Of a DNA stretch of 64,000 nucleotides, positions 27,789-36,956 are shown piece by piece; position 1 is the first letter of the stretch; each line of letters starts with the position of its first letter. Below the pieces are notes generated by a model. That model worked only from the letters and a program-made list of their open reading frames with translations. It was not told the DNA's origin and did no database searches. This stretch comes from Cupriavidus basilensis OR16. Lineage in GTDB: Bacteria > Pseudomonadota > Gammaproteobacteria > Burkholderiales > Burkholderiaceae. Both the position numbers and the translations under genes were made by a program. Location: contig NZ_AHJE01000065.1 in the NCBI RefSeq assembly GCF_000243095.1, positions 37,548 through 101,547 of the forward strand, written 5' to 3'.

Positions 27789-29242
27789 CGAGACCGAGGC
27801 CTGGACGCTCCAGGCCGAAAAATGTCACCCATGTGAGCAAACTCGCACCGCGCCACCAATACGATTCGGCGTAGCCGTGATTCCCGCCCCAGGCGGAAAT
27901 CACCCAAGCGCGATGCGAAGCGAGCCGTCAAGGTGTGCCAAGGCCGTATCTCAACCACCTCCTCCCGCACCACCTCAGCCTTAACCCCCTTAGCCCTCTC
28001 CATCGTCCGCACCACATGCCGCCGATGCCCCGGCCTACGCTTCCACCAGATCAAAACCCCGGTAACAGCAAACATCAGCGGCACCACCCCGAACACCGAA
28101 ATAAACGCCCGCCCCGCCAATCCGAACGCTTCCCCGGTATGCAACGGATACATCCAGTTAAGAAACGTATCCCCCGCCGGCGCATCCATCGGATCGCGAA
28201 CCCCGAGCCGCTTGCCGGTATGGGCATCCAGCCAAAGCCGCGTAGCCCCGCTGCCCTGGCGGACCTCGCCAGGCTGGCGCAGCCGCACCTCAAACGGATC
28301 CCCCGCCTTACGCGGAAAGCTGACCCGCGTCGCCAGCGCCGCAGGATGAAGCGCCTGCGCCGTGCTCACCGCCTGCGCCACGCCTAGCAGCGGCGTGCCC
28401 GCGGGCGCTGCTGCCGACGCCGGCTTGCCGGGCGGCGACACGGTCATCACGCTGGCCACGATCGGCGTCACCCACTTGGGCAGATCCAGGTACCAGCCGG
28501 AGAACGCCATCGTTGCCAGCACCGGCGCCGCAAAGATGCCAGCCGTACGATGCAGCGAATAATTAAAGCGCGACCACGAGCCGCCATGGCTGACGCGAAA
28601 CGCATTGAGCACCGCGCGCGGCTTGAGCTTGGGCCACCACAGCACAACCCCGCCGATCACCAGGATCAGTAACAGCATCCCGGTGATGCCCAGGATCGTG
28701 CGGCCCGTCTCGCCAGAGAGCAGGTAGTGGTGCAACTGGAACAAGGTAGGCAGCAGCAACGGGCGCGACAGGCCGGGCTCGCCCCAGACCCGCTCGCCCT
28801 TGACCGTCAATGTGGCGGGATCGACCATCACCTGGCGCGAGCGCCCGGCATTGGGCGTGCCCTTGAGCGGGTACCAGGCGATAAACACCTCATGTGGCGC
28901 GGACGGCAGCATCAGCAAGGTGGGGCGGCCATAGTGCGGGTCAGCCTGCAGGCGGTCGGTGACCGCCTGCACCGTAGCCGGCGCAACCGGCATGGATACT
29001 TCGGCCGACGCCGTCAGCAACGCCGGGTTGAGCAGGGCATCCAGTTCGTCGCGCCAGGCGATGACGGTGCCGGTCAGCCCCAGCATGACAAAGAGCAAGC
29101 CCAGCCACAGGCCGATGTACAGGTGGATCTTGACGAAAACAACGCGCAGGCGGCCGGTGACCATGGGAGGCGGGAAGCAGATTTGGGGGTTGCGGAAGCT
29201 GGTGTTTTCGGACCCCATGCCGGCGTGGGACGAATGCGCCAC
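27656..29242 (-). CDS. PepSY-associated TM helix protein with an unusual C-terminal tail
   Basis: Inner-membrane protein of the PepSY-associated family, often linked to iron-siderophore uptake or ferric reductase activity. Four hydrophobic helices are visible: near residue 36 (VKIHLYIGLWLGLLFVMLG), near 185 (GRTILGITGMLLLILVIGG), near 233, and near 385 (VPLMFAVTGVLIWWKRRPG). From about residue 430 the product becomes an arginine-rich tail of about 95 residues, the last 44 of them antisense to panC. This is not family-like, so the true end is probably near 27930 and a small frame error there is possible. No TonB receptor lies next to it. Confidence 0.75.
   Translation of the reverse strand: MAHSSHAGMGSENTSFRNPQICFPPPMVTGRLRVVFVKIHLYIGLWLGLLFVMLGLTGTVIAWRDELDALLNPALLTASAEVSMPVAPATVQAVTDRLQADPHYGRPTLLMLPSAPHEVFIAWYPLKGTPNAGRSRQVMVDPATLTVKGERVWGEPGLSRPLLLPTLFQLHHYLLSGETGRTILGITGMLLLILVIGGVVLWWPKLKPRAVLNAFRVSHGGSWSRFNYSLHRTAGIFAAPVLATMAFSGWYLDLPKWVTPIVASVMTVSPPGKPASAAAPAGTPLLGVAQAVSTAQALHPAALATRVSFPRKAGDPFEVRLRQPGEVRQGSGATRLWLDAHTGKRLGVRDPMDAPAGDTFLNWMYPLHTGEAFGLAGRAFISVFGVVPLMFAVTGVLIWWKRRPGHRRHVVRTMERAKGVKAEVVREEVVEIRPWHTLTARFASRLGDFRLGRESRLRRIVLVARCEFAHMGDIFRPGASRPRSRQISRLSMSRVAPSFAAVRMTSGSPATYSSRVGACRSTRLRMAM
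27798..27816. repeat. Perfect 8-bp hairpin between panC and the PepSY gene
   Basis: GGCCTGGA and TCCAGGCC flank a three-base loop just after the panC stop. An A-run follows on the plus strand, so neither direction has a T-tract behind the stem. A second imperfect stem (gtgattcccgcc / gcggaaatcac) lies at 27877-27903. They may slow transcription or be degraded repeat elements. Confidence 0.5.
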
Positions 29243-29388
29243 ACACCAAGATGAGAATGCGAAAGATTCGCGATTCTAACAGGCGGGACTCGCCAATGCG
29301 CGACTGGTGCGAGACCGTGGCGGGGCACGCCTGGATTGCGGCAGAATATCGATCGCGCCCATTGCCGGCACCAGACTCCCCCTTGAAG

Positions 29389-29940
29389 ATGATCCATACG
29401 ATCGACTTGCTACCTGCCGGCCCGCACGATGCGGCGCTCATTGCCGACCTGCACACGCGAAGCTGGCGCCATGCCTACCGCGGCCTGCTGCCGGCGGACT
29501 ACCTGGCGCGGGAAGTACCGGCGCAGCGCGCGCAAGCCTGGCAGGCTCGCCTGGTGGATGGCGCGCAGGGGCAGTTGGAAGTCACACTCGCGCGCGTAGA
29601 CGGCACGCCGGCCGGCTTTGCCTGCCTGCAACCCGAGGCCGAGCCGCAATATGGCGTGTATCTGGACAACCTGCATGTGATGCCAGGATGGCACGGGCTA
29701 GGGCTTGGCAAGCGCCTCTTCGCGCATTGCGCGCAGCGTGCCGCCGGCGGCTGGCCCGGGCAGCCCCTCTTTCTCTATGTGCTGGACGGCAACACCCAGG
29801 CGCGCGAGTTCTACCGGCGCCTGGACGGCAATGAAAGCGAGGTGTTCGACGACAAGTTTCCCGGCGCAGATCTCATCGTGGCGGTGCGCCGGGTGAGCTG
29901 GCCGTCGGTCGCCGCCCTGCTCAAGCGGCTGGCCGTTTAG
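29389..29940 (+). CDS. GNAT-family N-acetyltransferase
   Basis: A 183-residue cytosolic acetyltransferase of unknown substrate. The fold signature is clear: HTRSWRHAYRGLLPADYLA near residue 20, YLDNLHVMPGWHGLGLGKRLF (acetyl-CoA pyrophosphate loop, residues about 88-108) and LYVLDGNTQAREFYRRLDG near 130. The start at 29389 (MIHTIDLLPAG) is preferred; the frame is open further upstream. Its stop overlaps the convergent ParA-like gene by 20 bases. Confidence 0.88.
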   Translation: MIHTIDLLPAGPHDAALIADLHTRSWRHAYRGLLPADYLAREVPAQRAQAWQARLVDGAQGQLEVTLARVDGTPAGFACLQPEAEPQYGVYLDNLHVMPGWHGLGLGKRLFAHCAQRAAGGWPGQPLFLYVLDGNTQAREFYRRLDGNESEVFDDKFPGADLIVAVRRVSWPSVAALLKRLAV

Positions 29941-30571
29941 CCAGCGCCGGCTGCTCCAGCCAGCCGATGATCGGCTGCCACTGCTCCCAGTCCCGCGCCA
30001 CGCGTGACGGTGCCACATCCCATAGCGTCAGGCCGTGCGCGGCCAGCTGCACGTAGTTTTGGGTATCGCGCAGGAAGCCAAGCACCGGCAGCCCCAGCCC
30101 CGCGACAAAGCGCTGCAGCTGCTCGGCCGCGCGGGTGCGCAGGTCGACCCGCATGCCGATCACGCCCACCTCCACCTCCCCGTGGCGCACACGTTTGTCG
30201 TCGGCGAGCCGGGTGAGGAAATCCTGGGTGGCGAGGATATCGAACAGGGACGGCTGCAGCGGCACCACCACGCGATGGGCCAGTTTCATCACATCGTTGA
30301 AGCGCCAGCCATGCAGGCCGGCCGGGGTATCCAGCACCACATGGGTGGTGCCTTTGGGCGGGCGCGCAATCTGGTTGGCGCTGATGTCCCAGGTACGGAT
30401 GACGGGCGCCGAGGCCGGGCGCAAACCCAGCCAGGCTCGCGAGGATTGCTGCCGGTCCGTGTCGCCCAGCATCACGGCGTGGCCGGCGCGGGCGAAATAG
30501 CCAGCCAGGTTGGTGGCCAGCGTGGTCTTGCCTACGCCACCCTTGGGATTGGCGATCACAACTACGGGCAT
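29921..30571 (-). CDS. Orphan ParA-family ATPase
   Basis: A 216-residue deviant Walker A ATPase. It starts MPVVVIANPKGGVGKTTLATNLAG; the Walker A lysines and glycines are intact. THVVLDTPAGLHG near residue 75 is the Walker B-like stretch, and VVPLQPSLFDILATQDFL follows. There is no ParB or DNA-site gene beside it, so it is an orphan. Such proteins position cargo or act in plasmid or chemoreceptor segregation; here I see no hint of the cargo. It converges on the GNAT gene. Confidence 0.85.
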   Translation of the reverse strand: MPVVVIANPKGGVGKTTLATNLAGYFARAGHAVMLGDTDRQQSSRAWLGLRPASAPVIRTWDISANQIARPPKGTTHVVLDTPAGLHGWRFNDVMKLAHRVVVPLQPSLFDILATQDFLTRLADDKRVRHGEVEVGVIGMRVDLRTRAAEQLQRFVAGLGLPVLGFLRDTQNYVQLAAHGLTLWDVAPSRVARDWEQWQPIIGWLEQPALAKRPAA

Positions 30572-30728
30572 GGTTGTCTCCGCAATGGCTTTTCATGGCC
30601 GCGCCGCGCCGGGTTCCGCCATGGCCCTGCCATTGGTCGCTGCCGGACTCTGGCGGAGCGGGCCCGCCTGCGAGTTTAGCAGTTGCCGCGGCGGGCGGCT
30701 GGGCTGGCTATGACCCTGATTGACCCTG

Positions 30729-32242
30729 CTATGACGCCTGCAGGGGCGCCAGCAAGGTCTCCATGTCCAGGTGCGCGACGAGCGTGTCGGCCAGGCGCTC
30801 CAGCGAAGCCTCGCGCAGCGCGGCCAGGTCGACGCCCTCCGCCCGCGCCAGCCCGGCCCAGCGCAGCAGCGCGCCGCAAGCCTGCGGCTGGTCGAACAAG
30901 CCATGCACGTAGGAGGCCAGCACCTGCCCGTCCTCCGATTGCGCGCCATCCGGGCGCTCGCCTTCCAGCCATAGCGCCGGGCGCGCCAGCGCGGGGCCGG
31001 TGGTCACGCCCATATGGATCTCGTAGCCTTGCACGGCGGCCTCGGTGGCGCCCGCCAGCCGCAGCCGGCCGCTCACCACGCGCAACTGCTTGTGCGGCGC
31101 CAGCACGGTGTCATAGTCGAGCAGGCCAAAACCTTCGCTGCTGCCCGCCTTGCCCTCGTTGCCGGCCGGGTCATCCACGCGCCGGCCCAACATCTGCATG
31201 CCGCCGCAAATGCCGATCACCTTGCCGCCATAACGCAAGTGCCGCAGCAAGGCCGGCTCCCAGCCATTGGCGCGCAGGAAGGCCAGGTCGGCGCGCACGC
31301 TCTTGCTGCCCGGCAGCACGATCAGGTCGGCCGGCGGGATCGGCATGCCGGGGCCGATAAAGCGCAGGTCCACCTGCGGATGCGCGCGCAGCGCATCGAA
31401 ATCCGTGTGATTGGAAATGCGCGGCAGCACCGGCACGATCACGCGCAGCAGTTCGCCCCGCTTGGCGCCCTGCGCGCCGATGATAGCGTCCTCGGCATCC
31501 AGGTGCAGGCCGTGCAGGTAGGGCAGCACGCCCGCACGGGCTTGCCGGTGCGCGCCTCCAGCCAGTCCAGCCCGGGCTGCAGCAGCGCGATATCGCCGCG
31601 GAAACGGTTGATGATGAAGCCCTTGATGCGCGCGCGTTCCGATTCCGACAGGCAATCGAGCGTGCCCACCAGGTGGGCGAACACGCCGCCGCGGTCGATG
31701 TCGGCCACCAGCACTACCGGGCAGTCGACCGCTTCGGCAAAGCCCATGTTGGCGATGTCGCGGTCGCGCAGGTTGATCTCCGCCGGGCTGCCGGCGCCTT
31801 CCACCATGACCACCTCGTAGGCGCTGGACAGGCGCTGGTGCGAGGCCAGCACCGCCTGCATCGCTACCGGCTTGTAGGCGTGATAGGCACGCGCGTCCAG
31901 GTCCAGCCGCGCCTGGCCGTGGATGATGATCTGCGCGCCGGTATCGCTGCTGGGCTTGAGCAGCACCGGGTTCATATCGGTATGCGGGGCCAGCCCCGCG
32001 GCGGCGGCCTGCAGGGCCTGGGCCCGCCCGATCTCGCCACCGTCCGCGGTGACCGCGCTGTTGAGCGCCATGTTCTGCGGCTTGAACGGGACCACGCGCA
32101 CGCCGGCGCGCGCCAGCACCCGGCACAGGCCCGCCACCAGCGTGCTCTTGCCCGCGTCGGAGGTCGTGCCCTGCACCATCAAAGTACCGCGCAAGCCACC
32201 CGGCAGTGCCGCGCCGGCGGCTTCGGAGAAGTTTTTTTGCAT
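30729..32242 (-). pseudogene. cobQ: Cobyric acid synthase CobQ, one-base frame break
   Basis: Amidates the b, d, e and g side chains of adenosylcobyrinic a,c-diamide, using glutamine and ATP. The N-terminal synthetase domain has LMVQGTTSDAGKSTLVAGLCR (residues about 21-41) and FKPQNMALNSAV. The C-terminal glutaminase domain has GICGGMQMLG with the nucleophile cysteine and YEIHMG. The frame is lost at about 31531: three G where four would restore KPVRGVLPYLHGL. About 503 residues are encoded in two frames, normal for the family. It is probably a sequencing error. It is transcribed divergently from the small ORF and cobD. Confidence 0.9.
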
Positions 32243-32333
32243 CGTGGGATTATCGCATCGGCGCCCCGCGATAGCCCTGCGCGCGGGCCATCGCGAGCGT
32301 GCGATCCATGGATGCGCCCGCTACAATACCCGG

Positions 32334-32594
32334 ATGACCCCGGCCAACGCTTCCGCCACCGCCACCGAACCCGTCAGCGCATCCGGCCATGCGCCGGCCA
32401 GCGAGCGCTCTTCCCAGGCCGCGGCCGCGCCGCACGCCGCTGCCGTCCCGGCCGCGCGCGCCAGCTCACGCTGGTGCTGGTTTTATGTCGATGAGCTGGG
32501 CCGCCTGAACCAGAAGCTGGCCGCCGCCGCGGATCGCGTGCGCCTGCTGGTGGCCGGCATTCCCGTGAGCGTGAAAGGCGCCGGCCCGGCGTGA
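32334..32594 (+). CDS. 86-residue hypothetical protein upstream of cobD
   Basis: MTPANASATATEP, then an Ala-rich disordered half, then a compact second half (SSRWCWFYVDELGRLNQKL, ADRVRLLVAGIPVSVKG). I do not recognise the family. Its stop codon overlaps the cobD start, which suggests translational coupling. A TACAAT -10-like element at 32322-32327 would start transcription almost at the ATG, so the message could be leaderless. The protein is short but its second half has the look of real coding sequence. Confidence 0.6.
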   Translation: MTPANASATATEPVSASGHAPASERSSQAAAAPHAAAVPAARASSRWCWFYVDELGRLNQKLAAAADRVRLLVAGIPVSVKGAGPA

Positions 32595-33601
32595 TGTTTC
32601 CTTCGCTGTCGTCGGTCCAGTTGTGGTGGCCGTTCCCCCCGTTTCCCGCATTCACCTGGCCCGCCTGCGTGGCCGCTGCCGTGGCCGGCGTGTTGCTGGA
32701 CCAATGGCTGGGCGAGCCGCGCCGCTGGCATCCGCTGGTGGGTTTCGGCCACATCGCGGCAGCGCTTGAGCGCCGCCTGAACCGTGGCGGCGCGCCGCTG
32801 CGCCAGCGGCTGACCGGCCTGGCGGCCTGGGTGCTGATGGTGCTGGTGCCGGCCGCGCTGGCCGCCCTGCTGGTACACGTCGCCGCGCAAATCAGCGCGG
32901 TGCTGGCGTGGCTGCTGCAGGCGCTGGCCCTCTACGCGGCGCTGGGCGCGCGCAGCCTGGCCCAGCATATCGCGCCGATCGCCACGGCGCTCGCGCAAGG
33001 CAAGCTTGCCGAGGCGCGCCAGCTCACGGCACGCATCGTCTCGCGCGACACCGCCGACGCGGATGCCGAAGCGCTGGCCCGCGCCGCTTGCGAGTCCGCG
33101 CTGGAGAACGGCAACGACGCTATCTTCGGCGCCTTGTTCTGGTTCCTGGTGGGCGGCGCCCCGGCCGTGATCGCCTATCGCCTGGCTAACACGCTGGACG
33201 CCATGTGGGGCTACCGCACCCCTCGCCTGCTGTATTTCGGCTGGGCCGCCGCGCGGCTTGACGACGTGCTCAACCTGGCGCCCGCGCGCCTGACCGCGCT
33301 CTCGTACGCGCTGCTCGGGCGCACCGCCCAGGCGCTGCGCTGCTGGCGCGCGCAGGCGCCGGCATGGTCCAGTCCCAATGCGGGCCCGGTCATGGCCGCC
33401 GGCGCGGGCGCCGTCGGCGTGGCGCTGGGCGGCCCCGCCCGCTATCACGGGCAGTGGGAAGAGCGCCCGCCGCTGGGCATGGGGCGCACACCCGGCGCGG
33501 CCGATGTGCACGCCTGCCTGCGCCTTGTTCAACGCACGCTGTGGCTATGGCTGGCTGCCGCCGGCGCCAGCGCCGCCCTGCTTCACTACGGCATCGCATG
33601 A
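32594..33601 (+). CDS. cobD: Adenosylcobinamide-phosphate synthase CobD/CbiB
   Basis: Membrane enzyme that attaches the aminopropanol arm to cobyric acid. Of 335 residues, the N-terminal part has DQWLGEPRRWHPLVGFGHIAAALE, a DxxxGxPxxxHP-like family motif, and several hydrophobic helices. It continues with ARIVSRDTADADAEALARAACESALENGNDAIFG and ends with a C-terminal helix. A GTG at 32591 directly before the ATG is an alternative start. The gene overlaps the small ORF upstream and cobC downstream (ATGA), so the three are one transcript. Confidence 0.94.
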   Translation: MFPSLSSVQLWWPFPPFPAFTWPACVAAAVAGVLLDQWLGEPRRWHPLVGFGHIAAALERRLNRGGAPLRQRLTGLAAWVLMVLVPAALAALLVHVAAQISAVLAWLLQALALYAALGARSLAQHIAPIATALAQGKLAEARQLTARIVSRDTADADAEALARAACESALENGNDAIFGALFWFLVGGAPAVIAYRLANTLDAMWGYRTPRLLYFGWAAARLDDVLNLAPARLTALSYALLGRTAQALRCWRAQAPAWSSPNAGPVMAAGAGAVGVALGGPARYHGQWEERPPLGMGRTPGAADVHACLRLVQRTLWLWLAAAGASAALLHYGIA

Positions 33602-34650
33602 GTACTCCGATCCGCCACGGCGGCGACCTGCTCGCCGCCGTGCGCCGCCATGGCCGTCCGGTCGAGGACTGGCTCGACCTGTCCACCGGCATCAACCCGG
33701 ACGGCTATCCCGTGCCCGCCCTGCCCGCCGACGCATGGCAGCGGCTGCCGCAAGATGACGACGGCCTGGCCGAACTGGCCGCGCAAGCCTACGGCGCGCC
33801 GCGCACCCTGCCGGTGGCCGGCTCGCAGGCCGCCATCCGCGCCTTGCCACCATTGCTCAAGCCCGGGCGCGTCGGCGTGGCGGTGCAGGGATACAGCGAA
33901 TACGCACCCGCCTTTGCGCGCGCGGGGCACGAGGTAGTGCCCCTCGCGGAGACGGATTTCGCCCGTGCGCACCTGGCCGCGCAGCTCGACCACCTGGTGG
34001 TGGTGAACCCGAATAACCCGACCGGGCGCACGCTCGCGCAAGCCACGCTGCGCACATGGCACGCGGATCTCGCCGCACGCGGCGGCACGCTGCTGCTCGA
34101 CGAAGCCTTCATGGATTGCACGCCCGAGCGCTCGCTCGCCGCGCAGGCGGATCGCCCGGGCCTGGTGGTGCTGCGCTCGCTGGGCAAGTTCTACGGCCTG
34201 GCTGGCGTGCGCTGCGGCTTTGTGCTGGCCGAGCCCGCGTTGCTGGCAGCACTGGCCAAGCAACTCGGCCACTGGACCGTGGCCGGCCCGGCGCGTGCGG
34301 TGGCGCGTATAGCCCTGGCCGACCGCGCCTGGCAGGCCGCCACGCGCGACCGTTTGCAGCAGGCCGGCATCCGGCTTGCGACCCTGCTGCGCAAGCACGG
34401 CCTGACGCCCGTGGGCCGCCCCCTGTTCAGCTGGGTGCCGCATGCCGATGCCGCGCGCCTGCACGAAGCGCTCGCGCGCCAAGGCGTCTGGACGCGGCTG
34501 TTCGACGCGCCGGCGGGCATCCCTGGCGGTTTGCCGAGCCTGCGCCTGGGTTTGCCGCCAGCGCAGGAATCCGCCTGGCAACGGCTCGACGCGGCGCTGG
34601 CCCATGCGCTGGCAACCCTGCACGCCGACACAAGCCCCCTTTCCCACTGA
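33598..34650 (+). CDS. cobC: Threonine-phosphate decarboxylase, PLP enzyme
   Basis: Makes aminopropanol phosphate for the nucleotide loop of cobalamin (CobC of Pseudomonas naming, CobD of Salmonella). The 350-residue fold-type I aminotransferase-like protein has DLSTGINPDGYPV near residue 27, VVVNPNNPTGR near 136, LLLDEAFMDC near 163 and the PLP lysine in RSLGKFYGLAGVRCGF near 195. It overlaps cobD by four bases, and btuF follows after six. Symbol usage differs between organisms; the reaction is well supported. Confidence 0.93.
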   Translation: MSTPIRHGGDLLAAVRRHGRPVEDWLDLSTGINPDGYPVPALPADAWQRLPQDDDGLAELAAQAYGAPRTLPVAGSQAAIRALPPLLKPGRVGVAVQGYSEYAPAFARAGHEVVPLAETDFARAHLAAQLDHLVVVNPNNPTGRTLAQATLRTWHADLAARGGTLLLDEAFMDCTPERSLAAQADRPGLVVLRSLGKFYGLAGVRCGFVLAEPALLAALAKQLGHWTVAGPARAVARIALADRAWQAATRDRLQQAGIRLATLLRKHGLTPVGRPLFSWVPHADAARLHEALARQGVWTRLFDAPAGIPGGLPSLRLGLPPAQESAWQRLDAALAHALATLHADTSPLSH

Positions 34651-34656
34651 ACCGCG

Positions 34657-35580
34657 ATGATGCCTACCCCGATGACCGCCCGTGCCCTGCTGGCCCTCAC
34701 CACGCTGCTGGGCAGCGGCCTTTGCGGCAATGCCGGCGCCGCCGTTTCGGTGGTCGATGACGCCGGCCAGACCGTCACCCTGGACCAGCCCGCGCGGCGC
34801 GTGATCTCGCTCGCGCCACACGTCACCGAAATGCTCTACGCCGCCGGCGGCGGCTCGCGCATCGTTGGCACCGTAAGCTACAGCGACTATCCGCCGCAAG
34901 CCCGCGACATCCCGCGGGTCGGCGACAACAAGGCGCTGGATCTCGAACGCATCGCCGCGCTCAAGCCCGACCTGATCGTGGTGTGGCGCCACGGCAATGC
35001 GCAAAAGCAAACCGACCGCCTGCGCGCGCTCGGCCTCCCGCTGTTCTACAGCGAGCCGCGCAAGCTCGAAGGCATCCCCAGCAATATCGAGCGAATGGGC
35101 GTGCTGCTCGGCACCGAGCCCACCGCCAACAGCGCCGCCACCGGTTTCCGCCAGCAGATCGACAAACTGCGGCAGACCTATGCGGCGCGCCCGCCGGTGA
35201 CCGTGTTCTACCAGGTCTGGCAACAACCGCTGATGACGCTCAGCGGCCAGCACCTGATCAGCGACGTGCTTGCGCTATGCGGCGGCCGCAACCTGTTCGC
35301 CAACGAGGCGCTGCTGGTGCCGACGGTCTCGGTGGAATCCGTGGTGGCCGGCAACCCGGAAGTCATGATGACCGCCAGCATGGGCGCAACCCGCTCCGAC
35401 CGGCCGCTGCCGGACTTCGCCATGTGGGAACGCTGGAAACAGGTCACTGCGGTGGCGCGCGGCAATCTCTACGCCATCGACGGCGACCTGGTCAACCGGG
35501 CAGGCCCACGCATCGCCCAAGGCGCGGAAGTCGTGTGCAAGGATCTGGACAACGCGCGGCGCAAACGGCCGGCGCAATAG
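34657..35580 (+). CDS. btuF: Periplasmic cobalamin-binding protein BtuF-like
   Basis: Substrate-binding subunit for the B12 ABC importer (permease and ATPase are btuC/btuD in the opposite operon). The 307-residue protein has a signal peptide ending near GNAGAA, the N-terminal lobe RVISLAPHVTEMLYAAGGGSRIVG, a linker helix (LERIAALKPDLIVVW) and the C-terminal lobe with QPLMTLSGQHLISDVLALCGG. It is the last gene of the plus-strand cob arm and converges on the phosphatase gene with only 11 bases between. Confidence 0.9.
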   Translation: MMPTPMTARALLALTTLLGSGLCGNAGAAVSVVDDAGQTVTLDQPARRVISLAPHVTEMLYAAGGGSRIVGTVSYSDYPPQARDIPRVGDNKALDLERIAALKPDLIVVWRHGNAQKQTDRLRALGLPLFYSEPRKLEGIPSNIERMGVLLGTEPTANSAATGFRQQIDKLRQTYAARPPVTVFYQVWQQPLMTLSGQHLISDVLALCGGRNLFANEALLVPTVSVESVVAGNPEVMMTASMGATRSDRPLPDFAMWERWKQVTAVARGNLYAIDGDLVNRAGPRIAQGAEVVCKDLDNARRKRPAQ

Positions 35581-35591
35581 AATTGGAATGA

Positions 35592-36167
35592 CTAGGCCCG
35601 GTTCCACCAGCGCAAGCGCGGCATGGCACCACCTAGCGTGAACCGGCAACTCGCGCCATAGCCCAGGTCCCATCCCAGCGTGGTGGCCAGCGGCACCCCA
35701 AGCCAGTGCGCGGCCAGCATGCGCATCGGGCCAGCATGGGCGACCACCCACAGCCGGTCTGGCGCGTCCGCCGGCAAGGTATCGGCCCAAGCCACCACGC
35801 GCGCCATCGCCTGCGCCACAGTCTCGCCCCCATGAGGCCGCGCATGCAGCATATCCGCAGCCCACGCATCCAGCTCGGCGCGCGGCACGGCGTCCCATGC
35901 CAGGCCTTCCCAACGGCCAAAATCAAGCTCGCGCAGGCGGGCATCGGCTTCGGGCACCACTCCCAGATCCCGCGCCAGCAGATCGGCCGTGGCGCGAGCC
36001 CGCGCCATCGTGCTGCAAACAATGCGCTGCGGCGCGAGGCCGTCGAGCGCCAGCAACATGCGAGCAGGCTCGGGCAAAACCGGTTGTGCCAACGGCAGGT
36101 CAAGCGCGCCGTAGCAAAGGCCCGGTGCAACCTCAGGCGTGGCGTGACGGATCAGGACCAGGTCCAT
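35592..36167 (-). CDS. Alpha-ribazole phosphatase (histidine phosphatase family)
   Basis: Removes phosphate from alpha-ribazole-5'-phosphate, or from cobalamin phosphate, late in B12 synthesis. The 191-residue protein has LIRHATPE (catalytic His in RHA, residues 6-10; most family members have RHG), CSTMARARATADLL near 71 and a second catalytic histidine in VVAHAGPMRML near 144. The start at 36167 overlaps the end of cobS by 16 bases, so the two are coupled. It is called cobC in Salmonella; I leave the symbol empty to avoid confusion with the decarboxylase. Confidence 0.87.
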   Translation of the reverse strand: MDLVLIRHATPEVAPGLCYGALDLPLAQPVLPEPARMLLALDGLAPQRIVCSTMARARATADLLARDLGVVPEADARLRELDFGRWEGLAWDAVPRAELDAWAADMLHARPHGGETVAQAMARVVAWADTLPADAPDRLWVVAHAGPMRMLAAHWLGVPLATTLGWDLGYGASCRFTLGGAMPRLRWWNRA

Positions 36168-36916
36168 GCCGCCGCCACAAGATAGATCAACAGTTCTGCC
36201 AGTTGCTGCGCCATGCCGAGGCAATCGCCGGTGTAACCGCCAATGCGGCGCACGAAGTAACGCCCCAGCAGAAAACGCAGCACCACCAGCGCCACCACCA
36301 CCACAGCGGCAAACAGCGGCGACACCAGCAACAGCGGCAAGCCGCCGCAAAGCAGCGTGAACACCAGCCCGATGCCGGACAGCCGCTGCGCCACCGGCTT
36401 GGCCTTGCCCTCGGCACGCACATAGTCGAGCGTGGCAAGATAGCTCACGGCCATGGCGCGGCTGGCCGCATGCGCGGCCACCAGCACCAGCAGCAATTCC
36501 ACGATGCCGCTACGCGCGGCAATCGCCACCAGCAACTGCCACTTCAGCAGCAATGCCACCACCAGCGCAATGGCGCCGAATGCCCCGATGCGCGAGTCGT
36601 GCATGATGCGCAGCACGTCCTCGGGGCGGTAGCCGCCGCCAAAGGCATCGACGCAATCGGCCAGGCCGTCCTCGTGAAAAGCGCCGGTGGCCAGCAGCGT
36701 CACGGCCATGCCCAGCAGCAAGGCCACGCCCGGTGTCCACCACTGCAGCGCCCCCACGCTGGCCAGCGCGCCCAGCGCGCCGACCAGCAGCCCCACCAGC
36801 GGAAAGTAACGCGCCGCCGCGTTCAGGTAGTGCGGCGCAAAGCCAACCCAACGCGGCACCGGCACCCGCGTGAAGTAGCCGACGGCGGTCAGGAAGTAGC
36901 GAAGTTCATCGAGCAT
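36152..36916 (-). CDS. cobS: Adenosylcobinamide-GDP ribazoletransferase (cobalamin synthase)
   Basis: Membrane enzyme that joins adenosylcobinamide-GDP to alpha-ribazole. The 254-residue protein starts MLDELRYFLTAVGYFTRVPVP, then has the acidic metal-binding motif GAFHEDGLADCVDAFGGGY (about residues 84-102), HDSRIGAFG near 113, and five or six membrane helices. The gene is intact. It sits 40 bases after cobT and runs into the phosphatase gene. Confidence 0.93.
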   Translation of the reverse strand: MLDELRYFLTAVGYFTRVPVPRWVGFAPHYLNAAARYFPLVGLLVGALGALASVGALQWWTPGVALLLGMAVTLLATGAFHEDGLADCVDAFGGGYRPEDVLRIMHDSRIGAFGAIALVVALLLKWQLLVAIAARSGIVELLLVLVAAHAASRAMAVSYLATLDYVRAEGKAKPVAQRLSGIGLVFTLLCGGLPLLLVSPLFAAVVVVALVVLRFLLGRYFVRRIGGYTGDCLGMAQQLAELLIYLVAAAWTWS

Positions 36917-36956
36917 GGCGGGTGCGTTGGGCCAGGTAGCAGAGGCGTGCCGCGGT

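Noticed and set aside
27798..27816. Hairpin after panC as a terminator
   Set aside because: No T-run follows on either strand.
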